In this document: one piece after another, positions 1-8,111 of the stretch | Position numbering within the stretch: position 1 is the first letter of the stretch | How the letters are laid out: each line of letters opens with the position of its first letter | DNA from: Pontibacter silvestris | GTDB taxonomy: Bacteria; Bacteroidota; Bacteroidia; Cytophagales; Hymenobacteraceae | Length of the DNA stretch: 64,000 nucleotides | Assembly: GCF_020907275.1 (NCBI RefSeq) | Contig: NZ_JAJJWI010000020.1 | Location: forward strand, 1-64,000 | Direction: 5' to 3' | Translations under genes and position numbers: made by a program | The notes under the pieces: generated by a model | Database searches by the model: none | The model's input: the letters and a program-made list of their open reading frames with translations, nothing else | Told to the model about the DNA's origin: nothing

Positions 1-69
1 CGTTTATACATCGCAACTTGAATTAGCTATCAAAATTTAGTACCATCTAAATAGCTACCGGAAAAACGC

Positions 70-104
70 AAAAGGGCCTCAGGCATTATGCCTGAGGCCC
101 TTTT
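70..104. terminator. Intrinsic terminator (likely bidirectional)
   Basis: A perfect 16-bp inverted repeat with a TTA loop, flanked by A- and T-runs. It lies just past the stop codon of the leftward lipoprotein gene at 151-363 and would terminate it. Confidence 0.85.
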
Positions 105-150
105 AATATTCTGTAGAACTATAAGTTGATGCCTGTAGTTCCAAAAAAGA

Positions 151-363
151 TTACTGAACTACAGCAGTAGTGTCAGTAACAGTAGCATCAGTAGCAGCAG
201 TATCTTCTACTACAGTTTCTTCTAAAGGAGCAACTTCTTCTTCAGTTGTTACTTCAGTAGCTTCAGTTTCAACAGCCTCAGTTTCAGTAGTATTTTCGCT
301 AGAGCAAGCAGTGAAAGCAGTGAAAGCAAAAGCAACGATAGCGAATTTGAATAAATTTTTCAT
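151..363 (-). CDS. Small Thr/Glu-rich lipoprotein
   Basis: A 70-residue protein with a hydrophobic signal segment (about residues 4-18) ending in a lipobox-like TACS, so Cys20 is the probable lipidation site. The mature part is almost entirely Thr, Glu, Val and Ala with no aromatic residues, so it is acidic and probably disordered. I recognise no family. The strong hairpin directly downstream supports expression as a single gene. The opposite strand is also open here, but only because of the repetitive codons; the signal peptide and lipobox make the leftward frame the real one. Function unknown, probably envelope-associated. Confidence 0.7.
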   Translation of the reverse strand: MKNLFKFAIVAFAFTAFTACSSENTTETEAVETEATEVTTEEEVAPLEETVVEDTAATDATVTDTTAVVQ

Positions 364-510
364 TTTTGTGTTTGTAAGTAAGTGTTATTGGTTTCGATTT
401 TGATGTTCATACCGAAACCGGCCATAGGTAACCCGGCTTTTAAAAAAAAAATTAAAATATTTTTTCCAGAGGTTTTGTGGGTTACAAAGTGCGACTATTT
501 GTATTAAAAA

Positions 511-1092
511 ATGAACGGAATGAAGAAGAGCTTGTATGAGACGGATGTGGCGATAATGGAAGGCATCCGGAATAATGACGAAAGAGCCTTGGCTTACCTG
601 TACAAGCTCCATTACCCTATGATATCGCACTTTATCTTGAATAACAGTGGAACTGATGATGAGGCAAAGGACATTTATCAGGAGGGAGTTATTGTTTTCT
701 ACGAAAAGATAAAAGATAATACTCTGGAACTCAGTTGCCAGATAAAGACTTACCTGTACTCGGTATGCAGAAGGTTGTGGTTAAAACGGCTAGCAGAAAA
801 GGGGCGCTATGCTAATAAAATAGATGACTCTGAACCTTACCTTCCGCTGGAAGATGATGTATCAAGGCATGAAGAGCAGGAAAAGCAGTTTGGCGTAATG
901 GCATCGGCATTAGAGGAAATCGGAGAGCCTTGCCGCACACTGCTGGAAGATTACTACATACGACTACAAAACATGCAGGATATTGTAGAGAAATTTGGCT
1001 ATACCAATACCGATACTGCCAAAAACCAAAAGTACAAGTGCCTGCAACGTCTTAAGAAGATATTTTTCGCAACCTACAAGCCCGAGGTATAA
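511..1092 (+). CDS. ECF-type RNA polymerase sigma factor
   Basis: 193 residues, the usual size of an extracytoplasmic-function sigma-70 protein. Region 2 (about residues 25-95) holds the AKDIYQEG segment typical of the core-binding helix and the YLYSVCRRLW segment that precedes -10 recognition. Region 4 (about residues 130-185) is a helix-turn-helix with EPCRTLLEDYY and a Lys/Arg-rich recognition helix. It should direct core polymerase to a small regulon. The next gene starts 46 bp downstream on the same strand and encodes a membrane protein with a short cytoplasmic head and a periplasmic protease domain, so the pair looks like a sigma factor with its regulator. ATG at 511 is used; an in-frame ATG at 523 is an alternative. 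Confidence 0.9.
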   Translation: MNGMKKSLYETDVAIMEGIRNNDERALAYLYKLHYPMISHFILNNSGTDDEAKDIYQEGVIVFYEKIKDNTLELSCQIKTYLYSVCRRLWLKRLAEKGRYANKIDDSEPYLPLEDDVSRHEEQEKQFGVMASALEEIGEPCRTLLEDYYIRLQNMQDIVEKFGYTNTDTAKNQKYKCLQRLKKIFFATYKPEV

Positions 1093-1123
1093 CAGGGTTA
1101 CACAGTATGAAAGGCCTTTGGCC

Positions 1124-1130
1124 AAGGAGA
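1124..1130 (+). promoter_or_regulatory. Ribosome binding site deciding the start of the protease gene
   Basis: AAGGAGA lies 8 nt before the ATG at 1139. Strong Shine-Dalgarno sequences are uncommon in Bacteroidota, and this one favours 1139 over the longer open frame that begins at 995 inside the sigma-factor gene. Confidence 0.6.
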
Positions 1131-1138
1131 AGACGAAA

Positions 1139-2227
1139 ATGATTGACTATCGCGTTTACGAACAGATTGAACGCTACCTGAACGGAAATATGGAAGCAGC
1201 GGAACATGCTGCTTTTGAAGCTCTTTTACATACCGACTTGCGGCTTGCCGAAAAAGTGCGTGAACACAAGCAGATGATGCAGTTAATGCAGAAGATGGGG
1301 CAACGCGAGGTACTCAAACAAAAACTTAATGTCTTTCATAAAGACATGGAAATTGAAATGGCTGCTACCGAAACGACTCCTGTCTGGAAAGTTTTCTGGA
1401 ACCGCCATGTCCAGACAATTACTGTAGCGGCCAGTGTATCGCTGTTGTCAGTTTTTGGGACTTTGTGGAGTGTGCAACAGCTAAAAGCCCCCGTTAAGCA
1501 ACAGGCAGCCCATTATGTAGAGCTCAGACGCGAGGTAGAGCGCCTGAAGAAAAACCAGACGGCTATCATCAATGGTATCAACGATGCTTCTAAACCTGCT
1601 CCACGTCCTGCAGCATTTAGCGGTACCGGTTTTGCCATTAGCTCTGAAGGTTATCTTGTAACGAGTTCTCACGTGGTGGAAGGGGCCGATTCTATCATGA
1701 TTGAAAATAAAGCCGGTTTAAAGTTTAAAGTAGATGAAGTGTACCGTGATCAGATTCACGATTTGTCTATCCTGAAAATAATAGATACCTCCTTTACAGG
1801 CTTTGACAGGCTTCCTTTTACTTTTAAAACCACTGAATCTGATTTGGGTGAAAGCGTATTTACCTTAGGGTACCCTCGCGAAGACATTGTTTTTGGAGAA
1901 GGTTCTCTTAGTTCTTCATCAGGCTTTGAGGGTGACACAACCTCTTATCAGATCTCTATACCACTTAACCCTGGCAATAGCGGAGGTCCTTTATTAGACG
2001 AAAAAGGTAATCTTATTGGTGTGATTAGCGGAAAACAAGCAGGACAGGAAGGCGCAGCCTTTGCAGTTAAGTCTGCTTACCTGCTGCAGATGATCAGTGA
2101 ACTGCCTTCAACTGCTACAGACGGGCCTATCCCGCTCCCCAAAAAGAACAATTTATCAGGCAACACCAGGCCACAACAACTTAAAAAGTTAAAAGACTAC
2201 GTTTTTGTAGTAAAGGTTTATAATTAA
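1139..2227 (+). CDS. Membrane-anchored trypsin-like (HtrA-type) serine protease, putative regulator of the upstream sigma factor
   Basis: 362 residues. Residues 1-90 are a hydrophilic, helical, Met/Glu/Lys-rich head resembling the cytoplasmic part of Bacteroidota anti-sigma factors. Residues about 92-112 are a membrane helix, followed by a short coiled-coil-like stretch (125-140). Residues 160-322 are an S1C trypsin-like domain with a full catalytic triad: His178 (TSSHVVEG), Asp208 (IHDLSIL) and Ser281 (GNSGGPL). No PDZ domain follows, unlike DegP/DegS. The topology puts the head in the cytoplasm and the protease in the periplasm. The position right behind an ECF sigma gene suggests, by inference, an anti-sigma or stress-sensing role. 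A start at 995 would overlap the sigma gene by about 100 bp and is less likely. Confidence 0.85.
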   Translation: MIDYRVYEQIERYLNGNMEAAEHAAFEALLHTDLRLAEKVREHKQMMQLMQKMGQREVLKQKLNVFHKDMEIEMAATETTPVWKVFWNRHVQTITVAASVSLLSVFGTLWSVQQLKAPVKQQAAHYVELRREVERLKKNQTAIINGINDASKPAPRPAAFSGTGFAISSEGYLVTSSHVVEGADSIMIENKAGLKFKVDEVYRDQIHDLSILKIIDTSFTGFDRLPFTFKTTESDLGESVFTLGYPREDIVFGEGSLSSSSGFEGDTTSYQISIPLNPGNSGGPLLDEKGNLIGVISGKQAGQEGAAFAVKSAYLLQMISELPSTATDGPIPLPKKNNLSGNTRPQQLKKLKDYVFVVKVYN

Positions 2228-2387
2228 TTAGTTAATCATACTTACGTTTTAGCTAAGAAGCTATTATAACAGAGCATTAAATACCTTTATAGTTACATTA
2301 CCTTAACAATTTTGGTTATAATCAGTTTAATATACTAAGTGAAGATACAAAACATCTTACTGATTGTTTAATTAAGATTGAAAACTT

Positions 2388-3107
2388 ATGAAAAAGATAA
2401 TGCTAAAACCAATTGCAGCTATGACAGTGGTAGCCTTTACCATGTTTAGCTGTGCAAGCTCTAACGAAAACATGGATAACTCTACCGCTATGGACAGAAC
2501 AACCATGAGCGAAACCCAAGCTATGGCTGGTGATACAGACATGGGCACAAGCACCAATACTTCTACTGGCATGAGTTCTAATACCAGTGCGAATATGAAT
2601 AGCAGCACTTCCTCTTCAACTGTGGATTATGGTGCCATGTTTGATGACATTGAGAATACAGAACAATACGATGTGCTTACTTTAGCAAGAACTAACCCGA
2701 ACTTGTCTACTTTCGTTGACCTGGTTGAAAAAACAGGTATGGATGCTGCCTTAAGACAGAACGACCAACAGTTTACGTTGTTCATCCCAACAAACGAAGC
2801 ATTTCAGAACTTATCTAAAGAACGTTATGCGTTTTTGATGGACCCTAATAATAAAGCTGAGCTTATGAAAGTTCTTCAGGCTCACTTCTTACCATCTAAA
2901 GTGTCATCAATGGAATTTAACAGTACACAGCGTATAGAAAGCGGTGATAAGTATATTCCTGTTGATGTAAATATGAATGGTACTTCCGTTTCAGTAGGTG
3001 GTGCTACCATTGTAAAGTCAGATGTGGAAACGTCTAACGGTATTATTCATATAGTAGATTCAGTTATCGATCCGGATAATTTTGATGACACCACAATACG
3101 TTACTAA
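2388..3107 (+). CDS. Fasciclin-domain lipoprotein
   Basis: 239 residues. Signal peptide residues 1-21 end in a lipobox with Cys22 (MFSC). Residues 23-80 are a Ser/Thr/Met/Asn-rich linker. Residues about 88-236 form a fasciclin (FAS1) domain: the H1 motif is visible as FTLFIPTNEAF and the H2 motif as NGIIHIVDSVI. FAS1 lipoproteins are surface or periplasmic adhesion-type proteins; the ligand here is unknown. Monocistronic, with a strong terminator 40 bp after the stop. The Met-rich repeated linker is unusual but low in complexity. Confidence 0.9.
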   Translation: MKKIMLKPIAAMTVVAFTMFSCASSNENMDNSTAMDRTTMSETQAMAGDTDMGTSTNTSTGMSSNTSANMNSSTSSSTVDYGAMFDDIENTEQYDVLTLARTNPNLSTFVDLVEKTGMDAALRQNDQQFTLFIPTNEAFQNLSKERYAFLMDPNNKAELMKVLQAHFLPSKVSSMEFNSTQRIESGDKYIPVDVNMNGTSVSVGGATIVKSDVETSNGIIHIVDSVIDPDNFDDTTIRY

Positions 3108-3146
3108 GCAAGTACGCAGCTTAGTCAAACTAAGCTAGTATAGAAC

Positions 3147-3177
3147 AAAAAAGCCTTTCGTATTGAAAGGCTTTTTT
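3147..3177 (+). terminator. Intrinsic terminator after the fasciclin gene
   Basis: 13-bp perfect stem with a 5-nt loop, ending in a run of T. Confidence 0.85.
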
Positions 3178-3485
3178 GTTGCTCCTGAATCAAATCAATG
3201 CATGTGAAATAAGCTTTTATGATAGCATAAGCATAGCTCAGTAAATGATTAGTAGAACACTCATGTACTTAAAGTAGAATGGCTTACTGCACTTGCACAC
3301 GTATTGACTTTTATTCAAGCGCAACAAGAAAGGAATGTACAAGGCTCGATCAAACTAAATATAGCTATACTCTGATAATAAACAAAGTACATTAACGAGT
3401 CTGTAACTCTACGATCTGATCATCGTTAATAAAGAATATAAATAAAATGTCTAAGCAGCTTAGGCAGCACATTTTTTTGACCGAT
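3178..3485. other. Intergenic stretch, no gene seen
   Basis: About 310 bp of AT-rich sequence with stops in all frames and no coding remnant, repeat or RNA fold that I can recognise. Its right end runs into the promoter box at 3486. Confidence 0.6.
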
Positions 3486-3493
3486 TACTTTTG
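3486..3493 (+). promoter_or_regulatory. Bacteroidota -7 promoter box
   Basis: TACTTTTG matches the TAnnTTTG consensus of the Bacteroidota primary sigma factor and lies 17 nt before the ATG of the stress-protein gene at 3511. No clear -33 TTTG was found at the expected distance. Confidence 0.5.
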
Positions 3494-3510
3494 AACAAAA
3501 CAAAAAAACT

Positions 3511-4047
3511 ATGATGAATAACACAGATAATTCAGGTATGCTAACCGCAATGTTCCGTGACAGAGATAGCGCTGAGCGCGCCTACAATGAAATCAGAGCA
3601 CGCGGATATGATAAAGACGATGTAAATGTCATAATGTCTGATGAGGCTCGTAAGCGCCACTTCGCAGATGATGACGCAGATGATACAACAGAACTCGGAA
3701 ATAAATCTTTAGAAGGTACCGGAGCTGGTTCAGCTATTGGTGGTACACTAGGTGCTATTGTGGGCGCTATTGCCGCTATTGGTACTTCAGTAGCAATTCC
3801 AGGCCTTGGCTTAATTGTAGCTGGTCCGTTAGCAGCTGGTCTAGCTGGTGCTGGCGCCGGTGGTTTAACTGGTGGCTTAATAGGTGCCCTGATAGGTGCT
3901 GGTATTCCAGAAGAACGTGCTAAGGTATATGAATCCGGAGTTAAAGAAGGTAATATAGTGTTAGGCTTTAAGCCTCGAAGTGCTGAGGATGCTCGCTATT
4001 TTGAAGAGCATTTCCAGAATAACCGCGGTGAGCACGTTTACTATTAA
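3511..4047 (+). CDS. Glycine-zipper general stress protein (YflT/GSP17M-like N-terminus)
   Basis: 178 residues. Residues 8-50 resemble the N-terminal fold of general-stress protein 17M (MLTAMFRDRDSAERAYNEI, a ferredoxin-like beta-alpha unit). Residues about 70-132 are a Gly/Ala-rich glycine-zipper hairpin likely to insert into or pack against membrane. The C-terminal 40 residues return to an acidic soluble segment. Such proteins are common stress-inducible proteins of unknown biochemical role. A TAnnTTTG box lies immediately upstream and a terminator downstream, so it is a single-gene unit. The family assignment is by pattern only. Confidence 0.75.
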   Translation: MMNNTDNSGMLTAMFRDRDSAERAYNEIRARGYDKDDVNVIMSDEARKRHFADDDADDTTELGNKSLEGTGAGSAIGGTLGAIVGAIAAIGTSVAIPGLGLIVAGPLAAGLAGAGAGGLTGGLIGALIGAGIPEERAKVYESGVKEGNIVLGFKPRSAEDARYFEEHFQNNRGEHVYY

Positions 4048-4074
4048 TTTTCGCTCCCACCAACTATTCTATTA

Positions 4075-4108
4075 ATAAGCCAGGCTTTCTGCGGAAAGCC
4101 TGGCTTAT
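4075..4108 (+). terminator. Intrinsic terminator
   Basis: 15-bp perfect stem with a 4-nt loop and a T-rich tail at 4109-4117. Confidence 0.85.
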
Positions 4109-4260
4109 CTTTTTTTATCAGGCATAGCTGAACCAGTTAAAAGCCTTTGTTAAAGTCTATCCTCTATAAAGCAACAGCTCGCCGCCAAGTTTCAGGCACC
4201 GACAAACAATTTCCGGTAGTTTCGTATGCTTATAGGTATAGAAAACCAATACTTAAAACT

Positions 4261-4887
4261 ATGAAAAAATACATGATAAGTGCTTTTTGCTTTGTTAGTG
4301 CTCTTATGTTTGCATCCTGCAACTCAGACACTCAGACACAGAACAATGAGCAACAAGCTGTAAATGGAACACCACAGGTAGCCCCGGACTCTGCTCTTAC
4401 AGAGGACAAGCAAGAACTTCTGATGTTTGCTGCACGCAATAACATGCTGCAGGTAGAATTAGGTAGGTTAGCAGTTTCTAAAGGCAGTACAGACAATGTA
4501 CAGGAGTATGGTCAGCAACTAGTTGACTGGTACTCCAATAAACAAAACGAGCTACAAGAGCTGGCACAGCAGTACAATGTATCATTACCAACATCTATGA
4601 ACGATGAACAAACGGAGCATATAAAGGAAATTCAGGAAGCTGATGCCAATGAGTTTGATTCAGAATATTGGGAAAGTGTGACAGACGCACAGAAAGAAGC
4701 TATAAGCCATTACGAGGATAACTTAAACGATATAGAAGAGGCTAATGCTACGGCTTTTAGTTTATGGGCTCGTAACACATTAAAGGAACTACAGGCACAA
4801 AGGGAAGCTGCGGAGTCGATGGCTTTTGAACTTAACAACCGTGATGGAGGCATATCAAGAAATATTCGAAATGATAACTCCAACTAA
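4261..4887 (+). CDS. DUF4142 family lipoprotein
   Basis: 208 residues. Start chosen at ATG 4261 because it gives a clean signal peptide (MKKYMISAFCF, lipobox FASC, Cys20); the frame is open back to 4147 but that extension is not signal-like. Residues about 60-200 form the helical DUF4142 domain, a ferritin-like four-helix bundle, with characteristic segments such as NNMLQVELGRLA and VQEYGQQLVDWY. The family occurs in the periplasm or outer membrane of many Gram-negatives and its function is unknown. It converges on the esterase gene and shares a terminator with it. Confidence 0.85.
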   Translation: MKKYMISAFCFVSALMFASCNSDTQTQNNEQQAVNGTPQVAPDSALTEDKQELLMFAARNNMLQVELGRLAVSKGSTDNVQEYGQQLVDWYSNKQNELQELAQQYNVSLPTSMNDEQTEHIKEIQEADANEFDSEYWESVTDAQKEAISHYEDNLNDIEEANATAFSLWARNTLKELQAQREAAESMAFELNNRDGGISRNIRNDNSN

Positions 4888-4921
4888 ACGACAGTCCATT
4901 AGCAGGATTAAGATTAACTGT

Positions 4922-4960
4922 TAAATATAAGGGCGAAGCTTTGCTTCGCCCTTATATTTA
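4922..4960. terminator. Bidirectional terminator between convergent genes
   Basis: 18-bp perfect inverted repeat with a TTT loop, T-rich on both strands, placed between the stops at 4887 (+) and 4966 (-). Confidence 0.9.
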
Positions 4961-4965
4961 AGCTC

Positions 4966-5514
4966 TTATAGCAAGTCTTTCAACACACCCCATATGTGTT
5001 TGGCCAGCACCTTTTGCCCCTCTGCATTTGGGTGAACACCGTCTGGGAGGTTCAAATGCCGCATGCCTACTACCCCTTCCAATAAAAAAGGAAGAAAGAC
5101 CACGTTGTTCTGGGTAGCCAATTCCCGAAACAGCTTTCTGAATTCTGCAGCATAACGACCTGGCACAATGTCTGGTATCTCCATTCCTGCCAGTATAACC
5201 TTCACATCCGGGTATTTATGTTTTACCTTATCTATTATTTCCTGCAGGTTATATGTTGTCTCGCGTGTGGGGATGCCTCTCAGGCCATCATTAGCACCTA
5301 GTGCCAATACCATTATGTCAATAGGCTGCTCCAGCCATCTTTCTATCCTGTATACTCCTCCGGCTGTAGTATCACCGCTAAGACCTGCATTTATTACTTT
5401 ATAGGTATATCCCTCCTGCTCCAGTTGTTTCTGAATCAGAGAAGGATAGGCCTGTGAGGCCATTAACCCATACCCAGCCGTTAAGCTATTTCCAAAAAAT
5501 AAGATTGTTTTCAT
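4966..5514 (-). CDS. SGNH/GDSL-family arylesterase (TesA-like)
   Basis: 182 residues, the size of E. coli TesA, but without a signal peptide. Block I is FFGNSLTAGYG with nucleophile Ser10 in GNSL (Asn in place of Asp of classic GDSL). Block III is LGANDGLRG and block V is DGVHPNAEG, which supplies the catalytic Asp and His. It is a lysophospholipase/arylesterase-type hydrolase acting on acyl esters; the natural substrate is unknown. It stands alone between two intergenic regions. Confidence 0.88.
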   Translation of the reverse strand: MKTILFFGNSLTAGYGLMASQAYPSLIQKQLEQEGYTYKVINAGLSGDTTAGGVYRIERWLEQPIDIMVLALGANDGLRGIPTRETTYNLQEIIDKVKHKYPDVKVILAGMEIPDIVPGRYAAEFRKLFRELATQNNVVFLPFLLEGVVGMRHLNLPDGVHPNAEGQKVLAKHIWGVLKDLL

Positions 5515-5863
5515 AGTACTTAAATATCAACTGCTCCGCGTAAACTAATATCGTTCTGAAACATACAGGTATAAACAAGAAAGGGTTATCTCCTACTAAT
5601 CTCCTTCCACTCTCGGGTTTACGAACAAGGTAAGGTACCGTAAAGCACCTGCAGTTCTACAGCTGTTTAGCATCTTTTATACCGCTTACACCTCATTAAA
5701 ACAAAAAAAGGAGGCTATAGCTATAATATAAACACCGATAAACCTTAAAAAAAGATACACAATCACTGATTTTGATTTAAAACATATATATTGATTTGAC
5801 AACTTTTTCCGCTACATTACATGTTATTCACAAGTATGCAGAAGCTTCCTTAATCTACGGCAT
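5515..5863. other. Intergenic region between divergent genes
   Basis: About 350 bp upstream of both the esterase and the tail-specific protease gene. It is AT-rich. On the minus strand around 5600-5690 a short open stretch of about 25 codons could be a decayed gene end, but I cannot assign it. Confidence 0.4.
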
Positions 5864-5871
5864 TACTTTTG
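5864..5871 (+). promoter_or_regulatory. Bacteroidota -7 promoter box upstream of the Prc-type protease
   Basis: TACTTTTG matches TAnnTTTG and lies 32 nt before the ATG at 5904. Confidence 0.5.
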
Positions 5872-5903
5872 CGTATACCTTTATAGTTAACATAATTAAA
5901 TAG

Positions 5904-8015
5904 ATGCTATCATTGACAACCCGAATAAAAATCCTAATGTCGGTAGTCGCAGTTATACTGCTGACAGGCTCGTTCATACTTTACAACAACAACGTATCTA
6001 GTGAACCTGAAGGTAAGAATGAAATCCTGATCAAAGCCTTAATGCAAGGCTTGAGCTCCGGCCACTACCAACCTGAAAAGCTTGATGACTCTTTCTCAAA
6101 GAAAGTGTTTAACCTGTATCTGGACCGCCTGGATTATAACAAAAAGTACTTACTGGCTTCAGACGTTAACCAGTTGCGCAAATACGAAACAACTGTAGAC
6201 GATCAGCTTAAGCAAGGCTCTTATGAGTACTTTGATGTTGCTACAGATTTGATAGACCAGCGCATTAAGGAATCTGCGGCATATTATAAAGAGATTCTTG
6301 ATAAGCCCTTCGACTTCAGCAAAGATGAAAGTGTAGAGTTAGACGGTGAGAAGTTAACCTTTGCCAAAGACAAAGCAGAGCTAAAAGAGGCTTGGCGTAA
6401 GCAGTTAAAATACCAGACATTGGTACGCTTAGCTGATATGAAAGAAACACAGGATTCTGCAAGTACTAAAGGTGAAGAAGTAGAGCAAAAAACTCCTGAG
6501 CAGATGGAGAAAGAGGCCCGAGAGAAAGTAAAGTCATCTTACGATGACCTTTATAAGCGCTTAAGCCAGATCAATCGTGAAGACCGCCGTGCGGTTTATA
6601 TCAACTCTATCACGAATGTATATGATCCGCATACAGAGTATTTTCCACCAAAAGCTAAATCTAACTTCGATATTGCCTTTACAGGTAAATTAGAAGGTAT
6701 AGGTGCCACACTACAGGAGAAAGATGGCCAGATTAAAGTAATGGAGATTGTACCTGGAGGCCCTTCTTATTTGCAAGGTGACCTGAAGCCCGGCGATGTT
6801 ATCCAGAAGGTAGCACAAGGCGATGAAGAGCCTGTGTTGATCGAAGGAATGCGCATTGATGATGCTGTACAACTGATCAGAGGTAAAAAAGGCACAATAG
6901 CACGCCTTACAGTTAAAAAGGCCGATGGTTCTATCAGAGAAGTTGCCATCACGCGCGATGTAGTTATCATTGACGAAACATACGCTCAGTCTGCTTTGAT
7001 TAATGGCGATAAAAAAATCGGTTACATTAAGTTACCTGGTTTCTATGCTGACTTCGAAAATAAGAACGGGCGCTTTAGTGGTGCCGATGTAAAGAAAGAA
7101 GTAGAGAAACTGAAGGCTGACGGCGTAGAAGGCATTGTACTTGACTTACGTAACAATGGTGGCGGCTCCTTGTCAGATGCTATTGAAATGGCAGGCCTGT
7201 TTATTGACAAAGGCCCTATCGTGCAGGTTAAAACAGCAGCAGGAAAAGCAGTAGTGCTAGACGACCGCGATCCGCAGGTGCAGTATGCCGGCCCACTGGT
7301 AATTCTGGTTAACTCCAATAGTGCTTCTGCCTCAGAAATTCTGGCAGCTGCAATGCAGGATTATAAGCGTGCTGTAATTGTAGGAACACCAACATTTGGT
7401 AAAGGTACTGTGCAGCAGTTCTTCGAACTGGATGATGCCCTACCATCACAATTTAATGCTTATAAGCCTTTTGGAGCACTAAAACTGACTACCCAGAAGT
7501 TCTATCGCATAAATGGAGGCACAACCCAGCTTCGTGGTGTTACACCAGATGTTATTCTTCCGGATGCATACAGTTTCTTAGACTTTGGGGAGAAAGAGCA
7601 GGATTACCCGCTTCCATTCGACGAAATTGCTCCAGCTAATTACAAGCCATGGAATAAGCTGAATATATCTCAGATACAGACGAGCAGCCGTAGCCGCATA
7701 GCCCAGAACAAGAGCTTTCAGCTTGTAAAAGAAAGTGGAGAGAGACTAAAAAAGCAGGCGGATAATACAACCCGTTCACTAAAATTAGCCAAGTACATGG
7801 AAGAAGAGCAGAAAGCGGAAGAAACAAATAGACGCTTTGAGGAAGCACAGAAAGAAGTTCATGCACTGCAGGTTTCCAGACTGCCTCAGGACCTACAGGC
7901 AATGGGCCAGGACACTGCTTCAGTTGCCCGCAGTAAAGAGTTCTTAAAAAGCCTTAAAAAAGATATTTATGTTGAAGAAGCAGTAGCTATCATCAGCAAA
8001 GATATAAAGCAATAG
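5904..8015 (+). CDS. prc: Tail-specific (carboxy-terminal processing) protease, S41 family, Prc-like
   Basis: 703 residues, close to E. coli Prc. A signal anchor at residues 9-27 sends it to the periplasm. Residues 30-240 are the helical Prc N-terminal domain. A PDZ domain (about 245-335) follows, then the S41 core (about 360-550), with Ser475 in the SASASE motif and Lys500 in FGKGTVQ forming the Ser-Lys dyad; their 25-residue spacing matches Prc. The C-terminal 150 residues are a charged helical domain as in Prc. It degrades or trims periplasmic proteins from their C-termini. Single gene, own promoter box and terminator. Confidence 0.93.
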   Translation: MLSLTTRIKILMSVVAVILLTGSFILYNNNVSSEPEGKNEILIKALMQGLSSGHYQPEKLDDSFSKKVFNLYLDRLDYNKKYLLASDVNQLRKYETTVDDQLKQGSYEYFDVATDLIDQRIKESAAYYKEILDKPFDFSKDESVELDGEKLTFAKDKAELKEAWRKQLKYQTLVRLADMKETQDSASTKGEEVEQKTPEQMEKEAREKVKSSYDDLYKRLSQINREDRRAVYINSITNVYDPHTEYFPPKAKSNFDIAFTGKLEGIGATLQEKDGQIKVMEIVPGGPSYLQGDLKPGDVIQKVAQGDEEPVLIEGMRIDDAVQLIRGKKGTIARLTVKKADGSIREVAITRDVVIIDETYAQSALINGDKKIGYIKLPGFYADFENKNGRFSGADVKKEVEKLKADGVEGIVLDLRNNGGGSLSDAIEMAGLFIDKGPIVQVKTAAGKAVVLDDRDPQVQYAGPLVILVNSNSASASEILAAAMQDYKRAVIVGTPTFGKGTVQQFFELDDALPSQFNAYKPFGALKLTTQKFYRINGGTTQLRGVTPDVILPDAYSFLDFGEKEQDYPLPFDEIAPANYKPWNKLNISQIQTSSRSRIAQNKSFQLVKESGERLKKQADNTTRSLKLAKYMEEEQKAEETNRRFEEAQKEVHALQVSRLPQDLQAMGQDTASVARSKEFLKSLKKDIYVEEAVAIISKDIKQ

Positions 8016-8037
8016 AAGTTACTTTAAAATGTATTAG

Positions 8038-8067
8038 AAAGCGTCGGTTATATATAACCGACGCTTT
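8038..8067 (+). terminator. Intrinsic terminator after prc
   Basis: 13-bp perfect stem with a TATA loop and a T-run to 8071. Confidence 0.88.
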
Positions 8068-8111
8068 TTTTGTATATTACCTTTTATAAATCTTCCATAA
8101 AGTTTCTGCTT

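Noticed and set aside
170..403. Open frame opposite the small lipoprotein
   Set aside because: It arises from repetitive codons of the Thr/Glu-rich gene; the leftward frame has the signal peptide and lipobox.
5590..5690. Short minus-strand open stretch of about 25 codons beyond the esterase gene
   Set aside because: Could be a gene remnant but no family could be named, so no claim is made.
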